Shown here in pieces: positions 52,069-64,000 of a DNA stretch of 64,000 nucleotides (the stretch's first letter is position 1; each line of letters opens with the position of its first letter). The DNA is taken from positions 124,001 through 188,000 of the forward strand of contig JACKFA010000007.1 of the NCBI GenBank assembly GCA_020632715.1, written 5' to 3'. Source of the stretch: Deltaproteobacteria bacterium. Lineage in GTDB: Bacteria > Myxococcota_A > UBA9042 > PHBI01. Under the pieces are notes generated by a model. The model did not search any database, was not told the origin of the DNA, and saw only the letters and a list, made by a program, of their open reading frames with translations. The translations under genes and the position numbers were made by a program.

Positions 52069-53718
52069 ATGTACGCCGCGAAGTCCGACATCCGTGCCGC
52101 CGCCCCCACGAGCGCGCCGAACCACGCCGCCGCCGACGCGCGGCGCGGCCTCCAGCTGCGGGCGGCGCGCGACCACGCGTCGTTCGAGGCGCAGGAGCGG
52201 GCGCTGTCTCCGGCCGCGGGCGGCGTGCAGGGCGCGGCGAGCGAGGGCGTGAGAGGCGCGAGCGCGCCGCTGCCGCACCTCGCGGCGATCCAGGCGAGCT
52301 TCGGGCGGCACGACGTGTCCGGGGTGCGCGCGCAGGTCGGCGGGCCGGCGGCCGCGGCGAGCCGGGCGATCGGCGCGAGCGCCTACGCGACCGGCGACCG
52401 CGTCGGGTTCTCGGGGGGGCCGTCGCTCCACACGGCGGCGCACGAGGCGGCGCACGTGGTGCAGCAGCGCGCGGGCGTCTCGCTCTACGGTGGGGTCGGG
52501 CGCTCGGGGGACGTCTACGAGCGGCACGCGGACCGCGTCGCGGACCTGGTCGTGCAGGGGAAGTCCGCCGAGTCGTGCCTCGACGAGCTCGCCGGGAGCG
52601 GCGGCGGCGGCGGGGCGGCGGTGCAGCGCGAGGAGCCGACGTTCGGGCCGCTGGCGGACGGCTTCGTGCCGGCCGCGGAGGCGGAGAGCGAGTTCGAGGT
52701 CGAGCCGAGCGCCCCAGCGGAGCCGCAGTACCAGCAGCTGCCGTACTACAGCTGGGAGGAGAACGGCGTCACGGTGAAGGTCCCGGAGTCGCGCTACGAG
52801 GAGAGCTGCACGGAGCGGCTGCGCGCGCTCGCGCGAGGACCCGTCGCCGAGATGGCCGCGAAGGCCAAGGAGGCGGAGATCCTCTACGACCACTTCAAGG
52901 AGCTCAACAAGGACCAGCGCGTCGTCGCGTGGATCGCCGAGCACCTCGGGCGCGTCGAGCTGCCGCCGCGCGCCGTCATCCAGAAGGCCGGCGCGGCGGC
53001 GAAGACGGCGACGAACGCCGCGAAGGGCAAGGGGGTCAAGGGGCTGCGGAAGACCTACGACGCCATCGAGCAGGGTGAGGCGGTCATCAACAAGACCGTC
53101 GAGGTGATGCGCGCCTACCACGAGGGCGTGATCAAGGGGGTGAGCTTCGGGATCACCGCGCTCAAGGTGACGGCGGCGGTGAGCTTCACGATCGCCGGCG
53201 CGTGCCTCACGGCGACGCTCGCGCCGATGCTCGTGCCGATCGCCACGGAGGCCGGGTTGAGCGCGACCGCGGCCGCGGGGACGGCGAAGACCGCGGCGGG
53301 CGTCGTCGCGGCGATGGCGACGGCGCGGACGTCGAACGTCGCGAAGCAGGGGAGCGAGATGGCGTTCGGGCTGCGCGAGGACTTCAGCTTCGACGAGCTC
53401 GGCAAGGCGATGCTGTACGAGGGCGCGGCGGCGGTCGTGGCGGGCCCCGTGGCGGGGATGGTCGCCGGGCGCGTGGCCGGTCCGCTCGCGACGCAGCTGA
53501 GCAAGCAGCTCGGCCGGAAGATCACCGAGGAGGCCGTGCTGAAGGTGCTGAACGGGTCGTTCAACCGGGCGTTCCGTGGGATCCTCTCGGATACGCTGAC
53601 CGCGGTCACGGACCCGGAGAAGATGACGATGAAGACGTTCCTGAAGGATCTGGCGCGGAACCTCATCGCGGGGGGGATCGCCGGGGCGCTGACCGCGAAC
53701 GCGAAGTCCGCCGAGTAG
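52069..53718 (+). CDS. DUF4157 (eCIS-type) metallopeptidase-like protein
   Basis: A 549-residue protein from ATG 52069, with GGAGG upstream. Residues about 68-165 match DUF4157: LPHLAAIQASFGRHDVSGVR, then HTAAHEAAHVVQQ with a zinc-type HEAAH (His125, Glu126, His129), and DVYERHADRVADLV. There is no signal peptide. From about residue 350 the sequence has long Ala/Gly/Val hydrophobic helices like pore-forming segments. DUF4157 is common in proteins linked to extracellular contractile injection systems and in myxobacterial toxins. No injection-system gene is in the window. Confidence 0.85.
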   Translation: MYAAKSDIRAAAPTSAPNHAAADARRGLQLRAARDHASFEAQERALSPAAGGVQGAASEGVRGASAPLPHLAAIQASFGRHDVSGVRAQVGGPAAAASRAIGASAYATGDRVGFSGGPSLHTAAHEAAHVVQQRAGVSLYGGVGRSGDVYERHADRVADLVVQGKSAESCLDELAGSGGGGGAAVQREEPTFGPLADGFVPAAEAESEFEVEPSAPAEPQYQQLPYYSWEENGVTVKVPESRYEESCTERLRALARGPVAEMAAKAKEAEILYDHFKELNKDQRVVAWIAEHLGRVELPPRAVIQKAGAAAKTATNAAKGKGVKGLRKTYDAIEQGEAVINKTVEVMRAYHEGVIKGVSFGITALKVTAAVSFTIAGACLTATLAPMLVPIATEAGLSATAAAGTAKTAAGVVAAMATARTSNVAKQGSEMAFGLREDFSFDELGKAMLYEGAAAVVAGPVAGMVAGRVAGPLATQLSKQLGRKITEEAVLKVLNGSFNRAFRGILSDTLTAVTDPEKMTMKTFLKDLARNLIAGGIAGALTANAKSAE

Positions 53719-53838
53719 CCGGATGGCCGCCGCCGGGCGTGGGTCGTGCGCGCTTTCGGGCGCGCGCGGCGCTCTCGGGCTATGCTCCTGCGCACGAAAC
53801 GTACGTGATGTGCAGTTGCGAAGGGAGCGCGCCTGATA

Positions 53839-55068
53839 GTGGCTTGTCGAGCGGATCGGAATCGTTGTGCAGTGCAGCATGGCTGGGGGCGCTGGCTGCT
53901 GGGGCTCGCGCTCTCGGCGCTCGTGGCGGGGTGCGCGTCGGCGCCGCCGGCGGCGCCGGTGGTCGTGGAGCGGCGGGCGGACGTGGCGCTCGCGGGGCGG
54001 CGTGGCGCCGAGGGGGTGGCCGAGGCGGCGCTCGCGCGGCGTGAGCTGGAGGTGCCGCCGGAGCGGCTGCGGGTGGTCGCGGGGGGCGACATCATCTTCG
54101 GGCGCTATCTGCGGGGCGGGCTGCGGTTCGCGGGGGGGCCGGACCCGTTCGAGCACATCCGGCCGTGGTTCCGCGAGGCGGACGTGGCGTTCCTGAACCT
54201 CGAGACGCCGGTGACGGACGTGGAGCCTAAGGTGATCCGGCGCTACTTCGGCTTCGACCTGAAGTTCCGGGCGCCGAGCTCGAGCGTGGCCGCGCTGGTG
54301 GCGGCGGGGATCGACGTGGTGAGCACGGCGAACAACCACGCGGAGGACATCGGCGAGGAGGGGCTCGCGGACACGCTGCGGCACCTCGGGGCGGCCGGGA
54401 TCGTGGCGGTCGGGACGAGCGCCGAGGGGGATCCGCTCGCGCCGGTGGTGTTCGAGCGGGGCGGGGTGCGGATCGGGATCATCGCGGCGACGGCGAAGCG
54501 GAACCGTGGGTCGCCGCGGCCTGGGGAGCGGCTGTCCGTCGCGTACCTGACGATGGACCAGATGCTGGCCGAGCTGCCGCCGCGGGTGCGGGCGCTGCGG
54601 GAGTCGGGGCGCGTCGACACGGTGTGGGTGAGCCTGCACTGGGGGTCGGGGGGCGAGCGGCCGGTGGGGAAGCGGTATCAGGCGATCGCGCACGCGGTGG
54701 TGGAGGCGGGGGCGGATCTGGTGCTCGGGCACCACGCGCACATCCTGCAGGCGGTGGAGGCGTATGGGGACGGGTTCATCGTGTACGGGATGGGGAACCT
54801 GATCTTCGACATGCGCGATTTGTATGGGCGGGAGACGGCGCTATTCGATCTCGAGATGGGGCGGGGTGGGGACGCGCGGTGGCGGGTGGAGCGGCTCGTG
54901 GTGCGGCCGTTCCTCATCAAGGACCCGTCGAGCCCGCCGGCGCCGGTGACGGGGGCGGAGGCGCGGCACGTGTTGGACCCGGTGCGGCGGTTGTCGCGGG
55001 GGACGCACGGGACGGCGGTGGAGTACGAGGGCGACGCGCTCGTTTGGGAGCGCGCGGCGGCGCCGTGA
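53839..55068 (+). CDS. CapA-family (poly-gamma-glutamate synthesis-like) lipoprotein
   Basis: A 409-residue protein from GTG 53839; GTG 53872 would give a tidier lipoprotein signal ending LVAGC. The metallophosphoesterase-like CapA domain has GDIIFGRYL, NLETPVTD, ANNHAEDIGEEGL, HWGSGGERPVGKRYQ and GHHAHILQ, then GMGNLIFD. CapA proteins take part in poly-gamma-glutamate capsule export, but many relatives have other roles. No capB/capC genes are nearby. Confidence 0.85.
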   Translation: MACRADRNRCAVQHGWGRWLLGLALSALVAGCASAPPAAPVVVERRADVALAGRRGAEGVAEAALARRELEVPPERLRVVAGGDIIFGRYLRGGLRFAGGPDPFEHIRPWFREADVAFLNLETPVTDVEPKVIRRYFGFDLKFRAPSSSVAALVAAGIDVVSTANNHAEDIGEEGLADTLRHLGAAGIVAVGTSAEGDPLAPVVFERGGVRIGIIAATAKRNRGSPRPGERLSVAYLTMDQMLAELPPRVRALRESGRVDTVWVSLHWGSGGERPVGKRYQAIAHAVVEAGADLVLGHHAHILQAVEAYGDGFIVYGMGNLIFDMRDLYGRETALFDLEMGRGGDARWRVERLVVRPFLIKDPSSPPAPVTGAEARHVLDPVRRLSRGTHGTAVEYEGDALVWERAAAP

Positions 55069-55167
55069 GAGTGGGCGCGGAGGTCGGAGATGACGGGATC
55101 CAACGGTTGTTCCAACTTCACGTTGGTTGACTTGACGGGTGGGGGCTCGCGTGGCCTCTATGCTCTC

Positions 55168-55878
55168 ATGAGCCACCTGACGAAGCCTGTCGCGACGATC
55201 GCCCTCCTGTCCCTCGTGGTGATGGGGGCGGCGTGCGCGTCGTCGCCGGAGCCGGCGCCGGTGGCGCGGAAGGCGCCGCGCGCGGCGAAGGGCGGCGGCG
55301 TGACGATGACGGTGTCGGCGGGGTCGACGGGCGGCGGGGCGTCGTCGGCGGCGGAGGACGACGCGGCGTCGGCGGACGGGATCCGGAGCTGCAGCGGGGT
55401 CGTGACGGCGGAGGATCCGGTGCTGAAGTCGTCGTCGCGGCGGCTGTCGGTGGCGGTGGGGCCGACGATGCTGGTGACGGTGGTGGACGTCGGCGGGAAG
55501 CTGATGGTGGCGGCGCGGGTGGCGATCGCCCCGTCGGCGGTGGAGTCGAAGGAGCCGGGGGCGCTGCTGTTCACGATGGCGGACGGGCGGCGCGTCGAGG
55601 TCGTGCAGACGGGCGAGACGCACGTGGACGTGACGAGCGTGCGGGGGCGGCCGGCGATGGTGCTGACGTCGCTCTACGCGCCGTCGGCGGCGGTGGAGCC
55701 GGTGCTGAGGCAGAAGGTGGCGGGTATCCGCTGGACGGGCATGGCGCAGAAGCGGTCGGTGACGCTCGACGCGGAGCAGGGGGACCTGCTCGCGGCGGCG
55801 TTCGGGTGCTTCGAGGACACGCACTGCCCGGCGCCGGCGCCGGAGCCGGAGCCCGACGCGACGACCGAGGCGCAGTAG
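55168..55878 (+). CDS. small lipoprotein of unknown function
   Basis: A 236-residue lipoprotein from ATG 55168, with lipobox GAAC. A Gly/Ala/Ser linker, then a beta-rich domain (SSSRRLSVAVGPTMLVTVVD, KRSVTLDAEQGDLLAAAFGC) and an acidic Pro-rich tail follow. Two cysteines near the end (FGCFEDTHC) may form a disulphide. An inverted repeat CCAAC-N5-GTTGG lies at 55112-55126 upstream. I recognise no family. Confidence 0.7.
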   Translation: MSHLTKPVATIALLSLVVMGAACASSPEPAPVARKAPRAAKGGGVTMTVSAGSTGGGASSAAEDDAASADGIRSCSGVVTAEDPVLKSSSRRLSVAVGPTMLVTVVDVGGKLMVAARVAIAPSAVESKEPGALLFTMADGRRVEVVQTGETHVDVTSVRGRPAMVLTSLYAPSAAVEPVLRQKVAGIRWTGMAQKRSVTLDAEQGDLLAAAFGCFEDTHCPAPAPEPEPDATTEAQ

Positions 55879-55881
55879 GCG

Positions 55882-56367
55882 TCAGGTCTCGATCTGCGCG
55901 ACGAGGGCGGCGAAGGCGGCGATCTCGGCGCGCGCGGCGGGGTGGGCGGCCCGGAGCACGGCGACGACCTCCTCGAGGCGCGCCGGCTCGAGGGTCGCTG
56001 TGTAGGCGTGGCGCACGAAGTGCCGAAATCGCCTGAGGGTGTCGAGACCCGCGAGCGTGGCTTCGGTCAGCACGGCGGGGCGGACGCCGTCGATGGCGAG
56101 GGCCATGCGCCGCGCGAGGGTCACGTGCCATGCGCCGTCGGGCGGCGGTGCCCCCTCGAAGGCGCGGGCGACGCGTTCAAAGGCCGTCTCGATGCCGGTG
56201 TAGTAGAGCTCCGCGGTGAGGGCGGCGAGGGCCTGGTGAGGCACCGACGACGACCAATCGGCCGGGGTGTGCTCCTCGAAGCGGGCGACGACGGCGTCGA
56301 GCGCGCGCAGGTCGTCGAGGAGCTCGGCGGCGAGGGCGCGGTAGGGGGACGGGCGCAGCTCAGCCAA
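55882..56367 (-). CDS. hepT: HEPN-domain toxin, HepT-like
   Basis: A 161-residue all-helical protein. R115-HFVR-H120-A-Y122 is the R-x4-H-x-Y motif of HepT-type HEPN ribonucleases, including the Tyr that the partner modifies by AMPylation in Shewanella. The start overlaps the end of the nucleotidyltransferase gene by 8 bases. The pair forms an MNT-HEPN toxin-antitoxin module in which HEPN cuts RNA and the transferase disarms it. Confidence 0.85.
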   Translation of the reverse strand: MAELRPSPYRALAAELLDDLRALDAVVARFEEHTPADWSSSVPHQALAALTAELYYTGIETAFERVARAFEGAPPPDGAWHVTLARRMALAIDGVRPAVLTEATLAGLDTLRRFRHFVRHAYTATLEPARLEEVVAVLRAAHPAARAEIAAFAALVAQIET

Positions 56368-56716
56368 GGAGCACCACGCCGTCGCGCGCGATCCTGGCGG
56401 CCAGGGCCGTCGACGCGTCCTCGAGGCGAACGAGGTCGACCGGCGTGGGGAGGACGGACTCGAGGGCCCCGAGCGCGTCGAGGTACGCGCTCGACGGCAG
56501 ACCCTCGACGGCGAGGTCGATGTCCGAGGCCGCCCCGGCGCGACCGGACGCGAGCGATCCGAAGAGGACCACGCGCGTGGCGCCGAGGGCCCTGAGCGCC
56601 GCGACGAGCGCGGGGAGGGCGGCGCGGAGAGCGTCGACGTGCCGCCGAGCGTCTGCGGCGGCGGCGTCGGCCCGGCGGGCCGCGAACGCGCGCATCATCT
56701 CGAGATCGGTCGCCAT
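56360..56716 (-). CDS. mntA: MNT-domain antitoxin nucleotidyltransferase, MntA-like
   Basis: A 118-residue minimal nucleotidyltransferase from ATG 56716. G53-S54 and SDIDLAV with Asp65 and Asp67, plus Asp94 in TPVDLV, complete the catalytic set, so it should be active. In known pairs it AMPylates the HEPN toxin on Tyr. The N-terminal 35 residues are helical. It is transcribed first, before the HEPN gene, and is divergent from the BREX genes. Confidence 0.87.
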   Translation of the reverse strand: MATDLEMMRAFAARRADAAAADARRHVDALRAALPALVAALRALGATRVVLFGSLASGRAGAASDIDLAVEGLPSSAYLDALGALESVLPTPVDLVRLEDASTALAARIARDGVVLLG

Positions 56717-56767
56717 CGGAGCGATTCTAGCAGCCTCCCTCGGCCGGAGCGAGTCAGCGAGCGCCTC

Positions 56768-56842
56768 GCGCGGTCTCGACCGCGCTACACACCCACTCCG
56801 GTCTGTGCGAGACTCGCCGCCCCAACGACGATCCAACGACGA
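56768..56842. promoter_or_regulatory. inverted and direct repeats between MNT-HEPN and BREX
   Basis: A 7-base inverted repeat, GCGCGGT-CTCG-ACCGCGC (56768-56785), and two direct copies of CCAACGACGA (56822-56831 and 56833-56842, step 11 bases) lie in the 133-base divergent region. They are possible operator sites for either unit. Confidence 0.4.
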
Positions 56843-56849
56843 GCACGCC

Positions 56850-57455
56850 ATGGCCGACGTCGCCACGCCCTCATCCCACGCCGAGCCCGCACCGCGGTCC
56901 CTGTCCTCCGAGGTCGACGCGGCGCTCTGCGCGCAGCTCGCCGTCGCCTGGGCGGGCGAGGGCGGTGAGGAGCCCCGCCTCGGCTGGTGGCGCACCGACC
57001 TCGTCTCCGAGTTCGGCGGCGAGGACCTCTTCCAGCGCCTGCTGCCGAGCACCTGGCGCTGGGCCACCCTCCAGGCCGCCCGCGAGGCCGCTCGCCGCCG
57101 TGACGCCGACCTCCGCCGCCAGGAGCACGATCCCGACGGCCTCATCACGCTCTTCCACCTCGGACCGGAGCTCGACGAGCGCCTCGACGACCGCCTCCAG
57201 AGCCTCAAGCACGGCGACCTCGCGCCCCACGACGCGCTCCCCGCGCTCAGCCACGTCGTCACGACCACGTGGCGCCACGACGCCTTCGCCGATTGGGTCG
57301 CCGGCCACGGCGCGCCCGACACGACGACCACCCCGGTCGGTCGCCGCCTCCGTGGCGACCCGCCCCCGCTCGACCGCCTCGTCCCGAACCTCGTCGCCGC
57401 GCTCACCCCGCTCGCCGACACCTACCCGCTCCCGCACTACCGGAAGCCCGCGTGA
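56850..57455 (+). CDS. brxE: BREX protein BrxE
   Basis: A 201-residue protein from ATG 56850. AQLAVAWAGEGGEEPRLGWW and LPSTWRWATLQAAREAARR, followed by DGLITLFHLGPELDERLDDR, resemble BrxE, the first gene of type 6 BREX. Its role in the anti-phage system is unknown. It is followed by brxA with a GTGA overlap. The order brxE-brxA-brxB-brxC supports the call. Confidence 0.78.
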   Translation: MADVATPSSHAEPAPRSLSSEVDAALCAQLAVAWAGEGGEEPRLGWWRTDLVSEFGGEDLFQRLLPSTWRWATLQAAREAARRRDADLRRQEHDPDGLITLFHLGPELDERLDDRLQSLKHGDLAPHDALPALSHVVTTTWRHDAFADWVAGHGAPDTTTTPVGRRLRGDPPPLDRLVPNLVAALTPLADTYPLPHYRKPA

Positions 57456-58230
57456 CGGAGCGCCCCGCCGAGGCGACCGAGCTCCACACGCGCCTCATGA
57501 AGTGCGCCCTAGAGGTCGAGGAGTCGCGCGCCTACTGGCGACACGCGGGCGGTGACGTATCCCCGCAGCGCGCCTTCGACGCGTACTGGTTCGGCGCCAA
57601 GAGCCTCTCCCGCGTCGAGGTCCTCATCGCCAACATGCGCGCGCGCTTCGACGCCTTCCCGCCGGCGCTCGACACCCTCCACCGCTGGACGCCGATGTCC
57701 CCCGACACGCGCCGCGTCCTCTGCCACTGGCACCTCCAGCTCGCCGACCCGCTGTACCGCGCCTTCACCGGCGAGCTCCTCGTCGCCCGGCGCGACGCCT
57801 ACCGCGCCGAGGTCACGCGCGACGTCGTCGTCTCCTGGGTGCGCTCGACCGGCCCCGTCCGCTGGACCACGCCCACGCACATCCAGCTCGCGAGCAAGCT
57901 CCTCTCGGCGGCGTTCGCCGCGGGCCTCGTCGCGACCAACCGCGACCCCCGCCCGCTCGCCTCCCCGCGCGTCGGCGACGACGCCCTCTCCTATCTCATG
58001 TACCTCCTCCGCGGCGTCGACATCGGCGGCTCCCTGCTCGACAACCCCTACCTCGCCTCGGTGGGGCTCGCAGGCGCCGACCTCGAGGCCCGCCTCCGCC
58101 AGCTGCCCGGGCTCGCCTTCCGCCGTCAGGGCGACCTCGTCGACTTCCGCTGGGAGCACGCCGACCTCGCCGCCTGGGCCGACGCCTACCTGCCGGCCGC
58201 GAGTGGCTCCGAACCGCCAGGAGCGACGCC

Positions 58231-58234
<4 letters not shown>
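57452..58234 (+). CDS. brxA: BREX protein BrxA (DUF1819)
   Basis: A 260-residue protein read from GTG 57452, which overlaps the brxE stop. The DUF1819 features are visible: LEVEESRAYWRH, then FGAKSLSRVEVLIANM and, near the end, DALSYLMYLLRGVDI. BrxA is a small DNA-binding helical protein of BREX. It overlaps brxB by four bases (TTGA). Confidence 0.88.
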
Positions 58235-62501
<4,267 letters not shown>

Positions 62502-63854
62502 CTACCGCAGCGCTGGGCCGGTCGCCCAGACGTCACCCAGCCACCACGCTGAGATATCGACGTAGCCGCGGCGATAGACGCCCGTCCAGCGTGGTATGTC
62601 CGAGCTCTCCGGCCACTCGCCGACGACGGAGTGATCATCGCCCAGGTGCGCCACGATCCCGGCGCCGCGAGCTCCGGCGCCGAGCGCGAGCGACAACAAC
62701 CCGACGCCCCACCGTGTCGTTCTCGTCGGTTCGCATCCGCCAGGTCCGCAACGCACCACGGAGAGCTGCAAACCAGTCAGCCACGCGCGGTACAGGTGAT
62801 CGCCGTGGCACGCGACGACGCTCGACGAGTTGTCCGGGAGCGGGGACCGGATGGTGGACCACGCCCCAGCACCTGAGGCGGTCAGCACCTCGCCCGAGCT
62901 GGAGATGATCCAGCGGCGCCCGCCGTCGGCGGCGCACCTGGTCATGATGAGTCTCGTGTCGTGCAGGGTGTGTTGCGACTCCATGAGCTCGCCTGTGCCA
63001 CCGATGCTCGTCGCGATCGTCACGCCGTCATCGCCGGCGCAGACAGCGTCCATGGTGGCGCTCCCACTCTCGATGAGGGCGAACGCCAACCGGCTGCACG
63101 GCGCACTCCACGAGCGCCGGTCAGCTGGCCCATCGGCTGTCGTCCAGCGCCAGAACACGAACTCGGCGTCCCCGCGCGCCACAGCACCAGCCGTGACGCC
63201 GGTCTCGAATGAGTACGAGGGCTCCCCCACGGGGAGAGCGGCCGTTCGGACCGCGACCGTGCCGTTGTCTCCGATGCGCGCGAGGTCTCCCTCAGGCGTG
63301 ACCCAGTGGGCTACTCCGCCGCGCAGGTTCACTCGCCCACGCTCGAGGTGCAGCGGTCCAACCGTCGTCCATCCGCTGTCACGCGAACGGCGTCCGACGT
63401 ACCACTCGCTCATCGAGAGCTCGTAGGAGACCGCGAGCTCGTCTGCGCGGACATCGACCTCGAAGGGCCTTCCGACGCCCATGCCGCGCCACGCGTCAGG
63501 CGTCGGAGGCGCGTGAGGACTCGCCAACTCCCCGATCGAGGCGCATGCCCCACGCGCGCCGCGCGCGAGCTTGCCGCACATGTCATCGATGTCCCCATCC
63601 AGACTTGCAGGGGTCGAGGGCCAGAACACCGACCTACCGAGCGTGTGCGCGCACCAGGCGAACTGGTCGGGCTCGGCGAGCGCCGCGAGCCAGAGCCGTT
63701 GCTTCGTCACCTCGGGCACGAGACGCTCACACGTCGACGAGATCCGCTCGGTCGCCTCGCCGTCGGGAGGTTCGGCGTCGCCGCGACATCCCGCCGTGGC
63801 GATCGCGAGCACGACGAGACAGCTCCGCGCTGCGTCAGTAATGGTCACGGCCAT
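62502..63854 (-). CDS. lipoprotein of unknown function
   Basis: A 450-residue lipoprotein from ATG 63854, with lipobox ATAGC. The mature protein has scattered cysteines and repeated beta-strand motifs (GGVAHWVTPEGDLARIGDNG, RRWIISSSGEVLTASG, WWLGDVWATGPAL), like a beta-propeller. GC content is visibly lower than in the BREX genes. Its stop abuts brxC with no base between. No enzymatic motif was seen. Confidence 0.8.
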   Translation of the reverse strand: MAVTITDAARSCLVVLAIATAGCRGDAEPPDGEATERISSTCERLVPEVTKQRLWLAALAEPDQFAWCAHTLGRSVFWPSTPASLDGDIDDMCGKLARGARGACASIGELASPHAPPTPDAWRGMGVGRPFEVDVRADELAVSYELSMSEWYVGRRSRDSGWTTVGPLHLERGRVNLRGGVAHWVTPEGDLARIGDNGTVAVRTAALPVGEPSYSFETGVTAGAVARGDAEFVFWRWTTADGPADRRSWSAPCSRLAFALIESGSATMDAVCAGDDGVTIATSIGGTGELMESQHTLHDTRLIMTRCAADGGRRWIISSSGEVLTASGAGAWSTIRSPLPDNSSSVVACHGDHLYRAWLTGLQLSVVRCGPGGCEPTRTTRWGVGLLSLALGAGARGAGIVAHLGDDHSVVGEWPESSDIPRWTGVYRRGYVDISAWWLGDVWATGPALR

Positions 63855-64000
63855 CCGTCGAGCCCGATTGGCCGAGGCCCGAGGTATACATGCCTCCTAG
63901 CGTCGCGAGGTGCTTGCCCCTGCGGGCGAGCATCCGCTTGATGCCGGCCGCCAGGAGGCGGCCCTTCTCGTACCGCGACCACTCGCCATCGAGCCCCGCC
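63835..64000 (-). CDS. C-terminal end of an unidentified protein
   Basis: An open frame enters from beyond the window and stops at 63835, overlapping the lipoprotein start by 20 bases. The visible 55 residues are basic, then Gly-rich (EWSRYEKGRLLAAGIKRMLA, GKHLATLGGMYTSGLGQ). The short overlap suggests a real gene in an operon with the lipoprotein. Its identity cannot be told. Confidence 0.55.
   Translation of the reverse strand, partial: AGLDGEWSRYEKGRLLAAGIKRMLARRGKHLATLGGMYTSGLGQSGSTDGRDHY

Noticed and set aside
53839..55068. A complete poly-gamma-glutamate capsule locus around the CapA-like gene
   Set aside because: No CapB- or CapC-like gene is adjacent. CapA relatives have many other settings.
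55127..55164. TTGACT/TTGACG with TATGCT as a promoter for the gene at 55168
   Set aside because: The spacing is 21 or 26 bases, outside the usual 16-18.

Overview
The window is very GC-rich DNA from a Gram-negative bacterium that looks like a myxobacterium (Myxococcota, Polyangia/Nannocystia-like; inferred). The grounds are the many lipoproteins with low-complexity Asp/Ala/Pro/Thr linkers, Cys-rich repeat proteins, two NtrC-type sigma-54 activators, a Ser/Thr kinase fused to WD40 repeats, a C-terminal sorting-like tail, a DUF4157 protein, frequent GTG and TTG starts, and ATGA/GTGA/TTGA gene overlaps. I saw no rRNA, tRNA, CRISPR array or insertion sequence, and no gene-free stretch longer than 300 bases.

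Layout. 1-2079: 3' part of a Cys-repeat lipoprotein gene. 2299-5937: an Mla/MCE lipid-transport operon (STAS-MlaE permease, ATPase, MCE protein, auxiliary lipoprotein). 6158-9850: dienelactone-hydrolase lipoprotein, Cys-rich lipoprotein, NtrC-type regulator, then a hairpin-repeat block. 10037-15719: TfoX-N/YbjN pair, beta-barrel-like protein, metallophosphoesterase/CoA-binding pair, creatininase-like enzyme and phosphonatase-like HAD enzyme. 15898-19265: secreted and surface proteins. 19418-27377: alpha/beta hydrolase, second NtrC-type regulator, phosphodiesterase, peptide transporter, and a ZraP/ZraS-like pair behind a sigma-54 promoter with two upstream dyads. 27633-32193: MTHFR-like enzyme, a CarH-like B12-binding MerR regulator divergent from a four-domain fasciclin lipoprotein, and a DUF481 barrel. 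32468-39559: YbjN-glutaredoxin fusion, kinase-WD40 gene with a frameshifted 3' end, flavin-reductase-like protein, AYG/Cys repeat protein. 39684-45646: hypothetical protein, nucleotidyltransferase pair, homocysteine methyltransferase/MTHFR fusion, PKD-like protein, and a decayed ATPase pair. 45701-55878: alpha-2-macroglobulin, DUF4157 protein, CapA-like lipoprotein, small lipoprotein. 55882-62501: an MNT-HEPN toxin-antitoxin pair divergent from brxE-brxA-brxB-brxC (BREX-6-like front half). 62502-64000: two opposite-strand genes that abut brxC.

The best-supported functional units are the Mla operon, the sigma-54-controlled ZraP/ZraS-like unit, the CarH-like/fasciclin divergent promoter, the MNT-HEPN pair, and the BREX genes. 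Many GC-rich antisense frames are open for over a thousand codons; I left these out.
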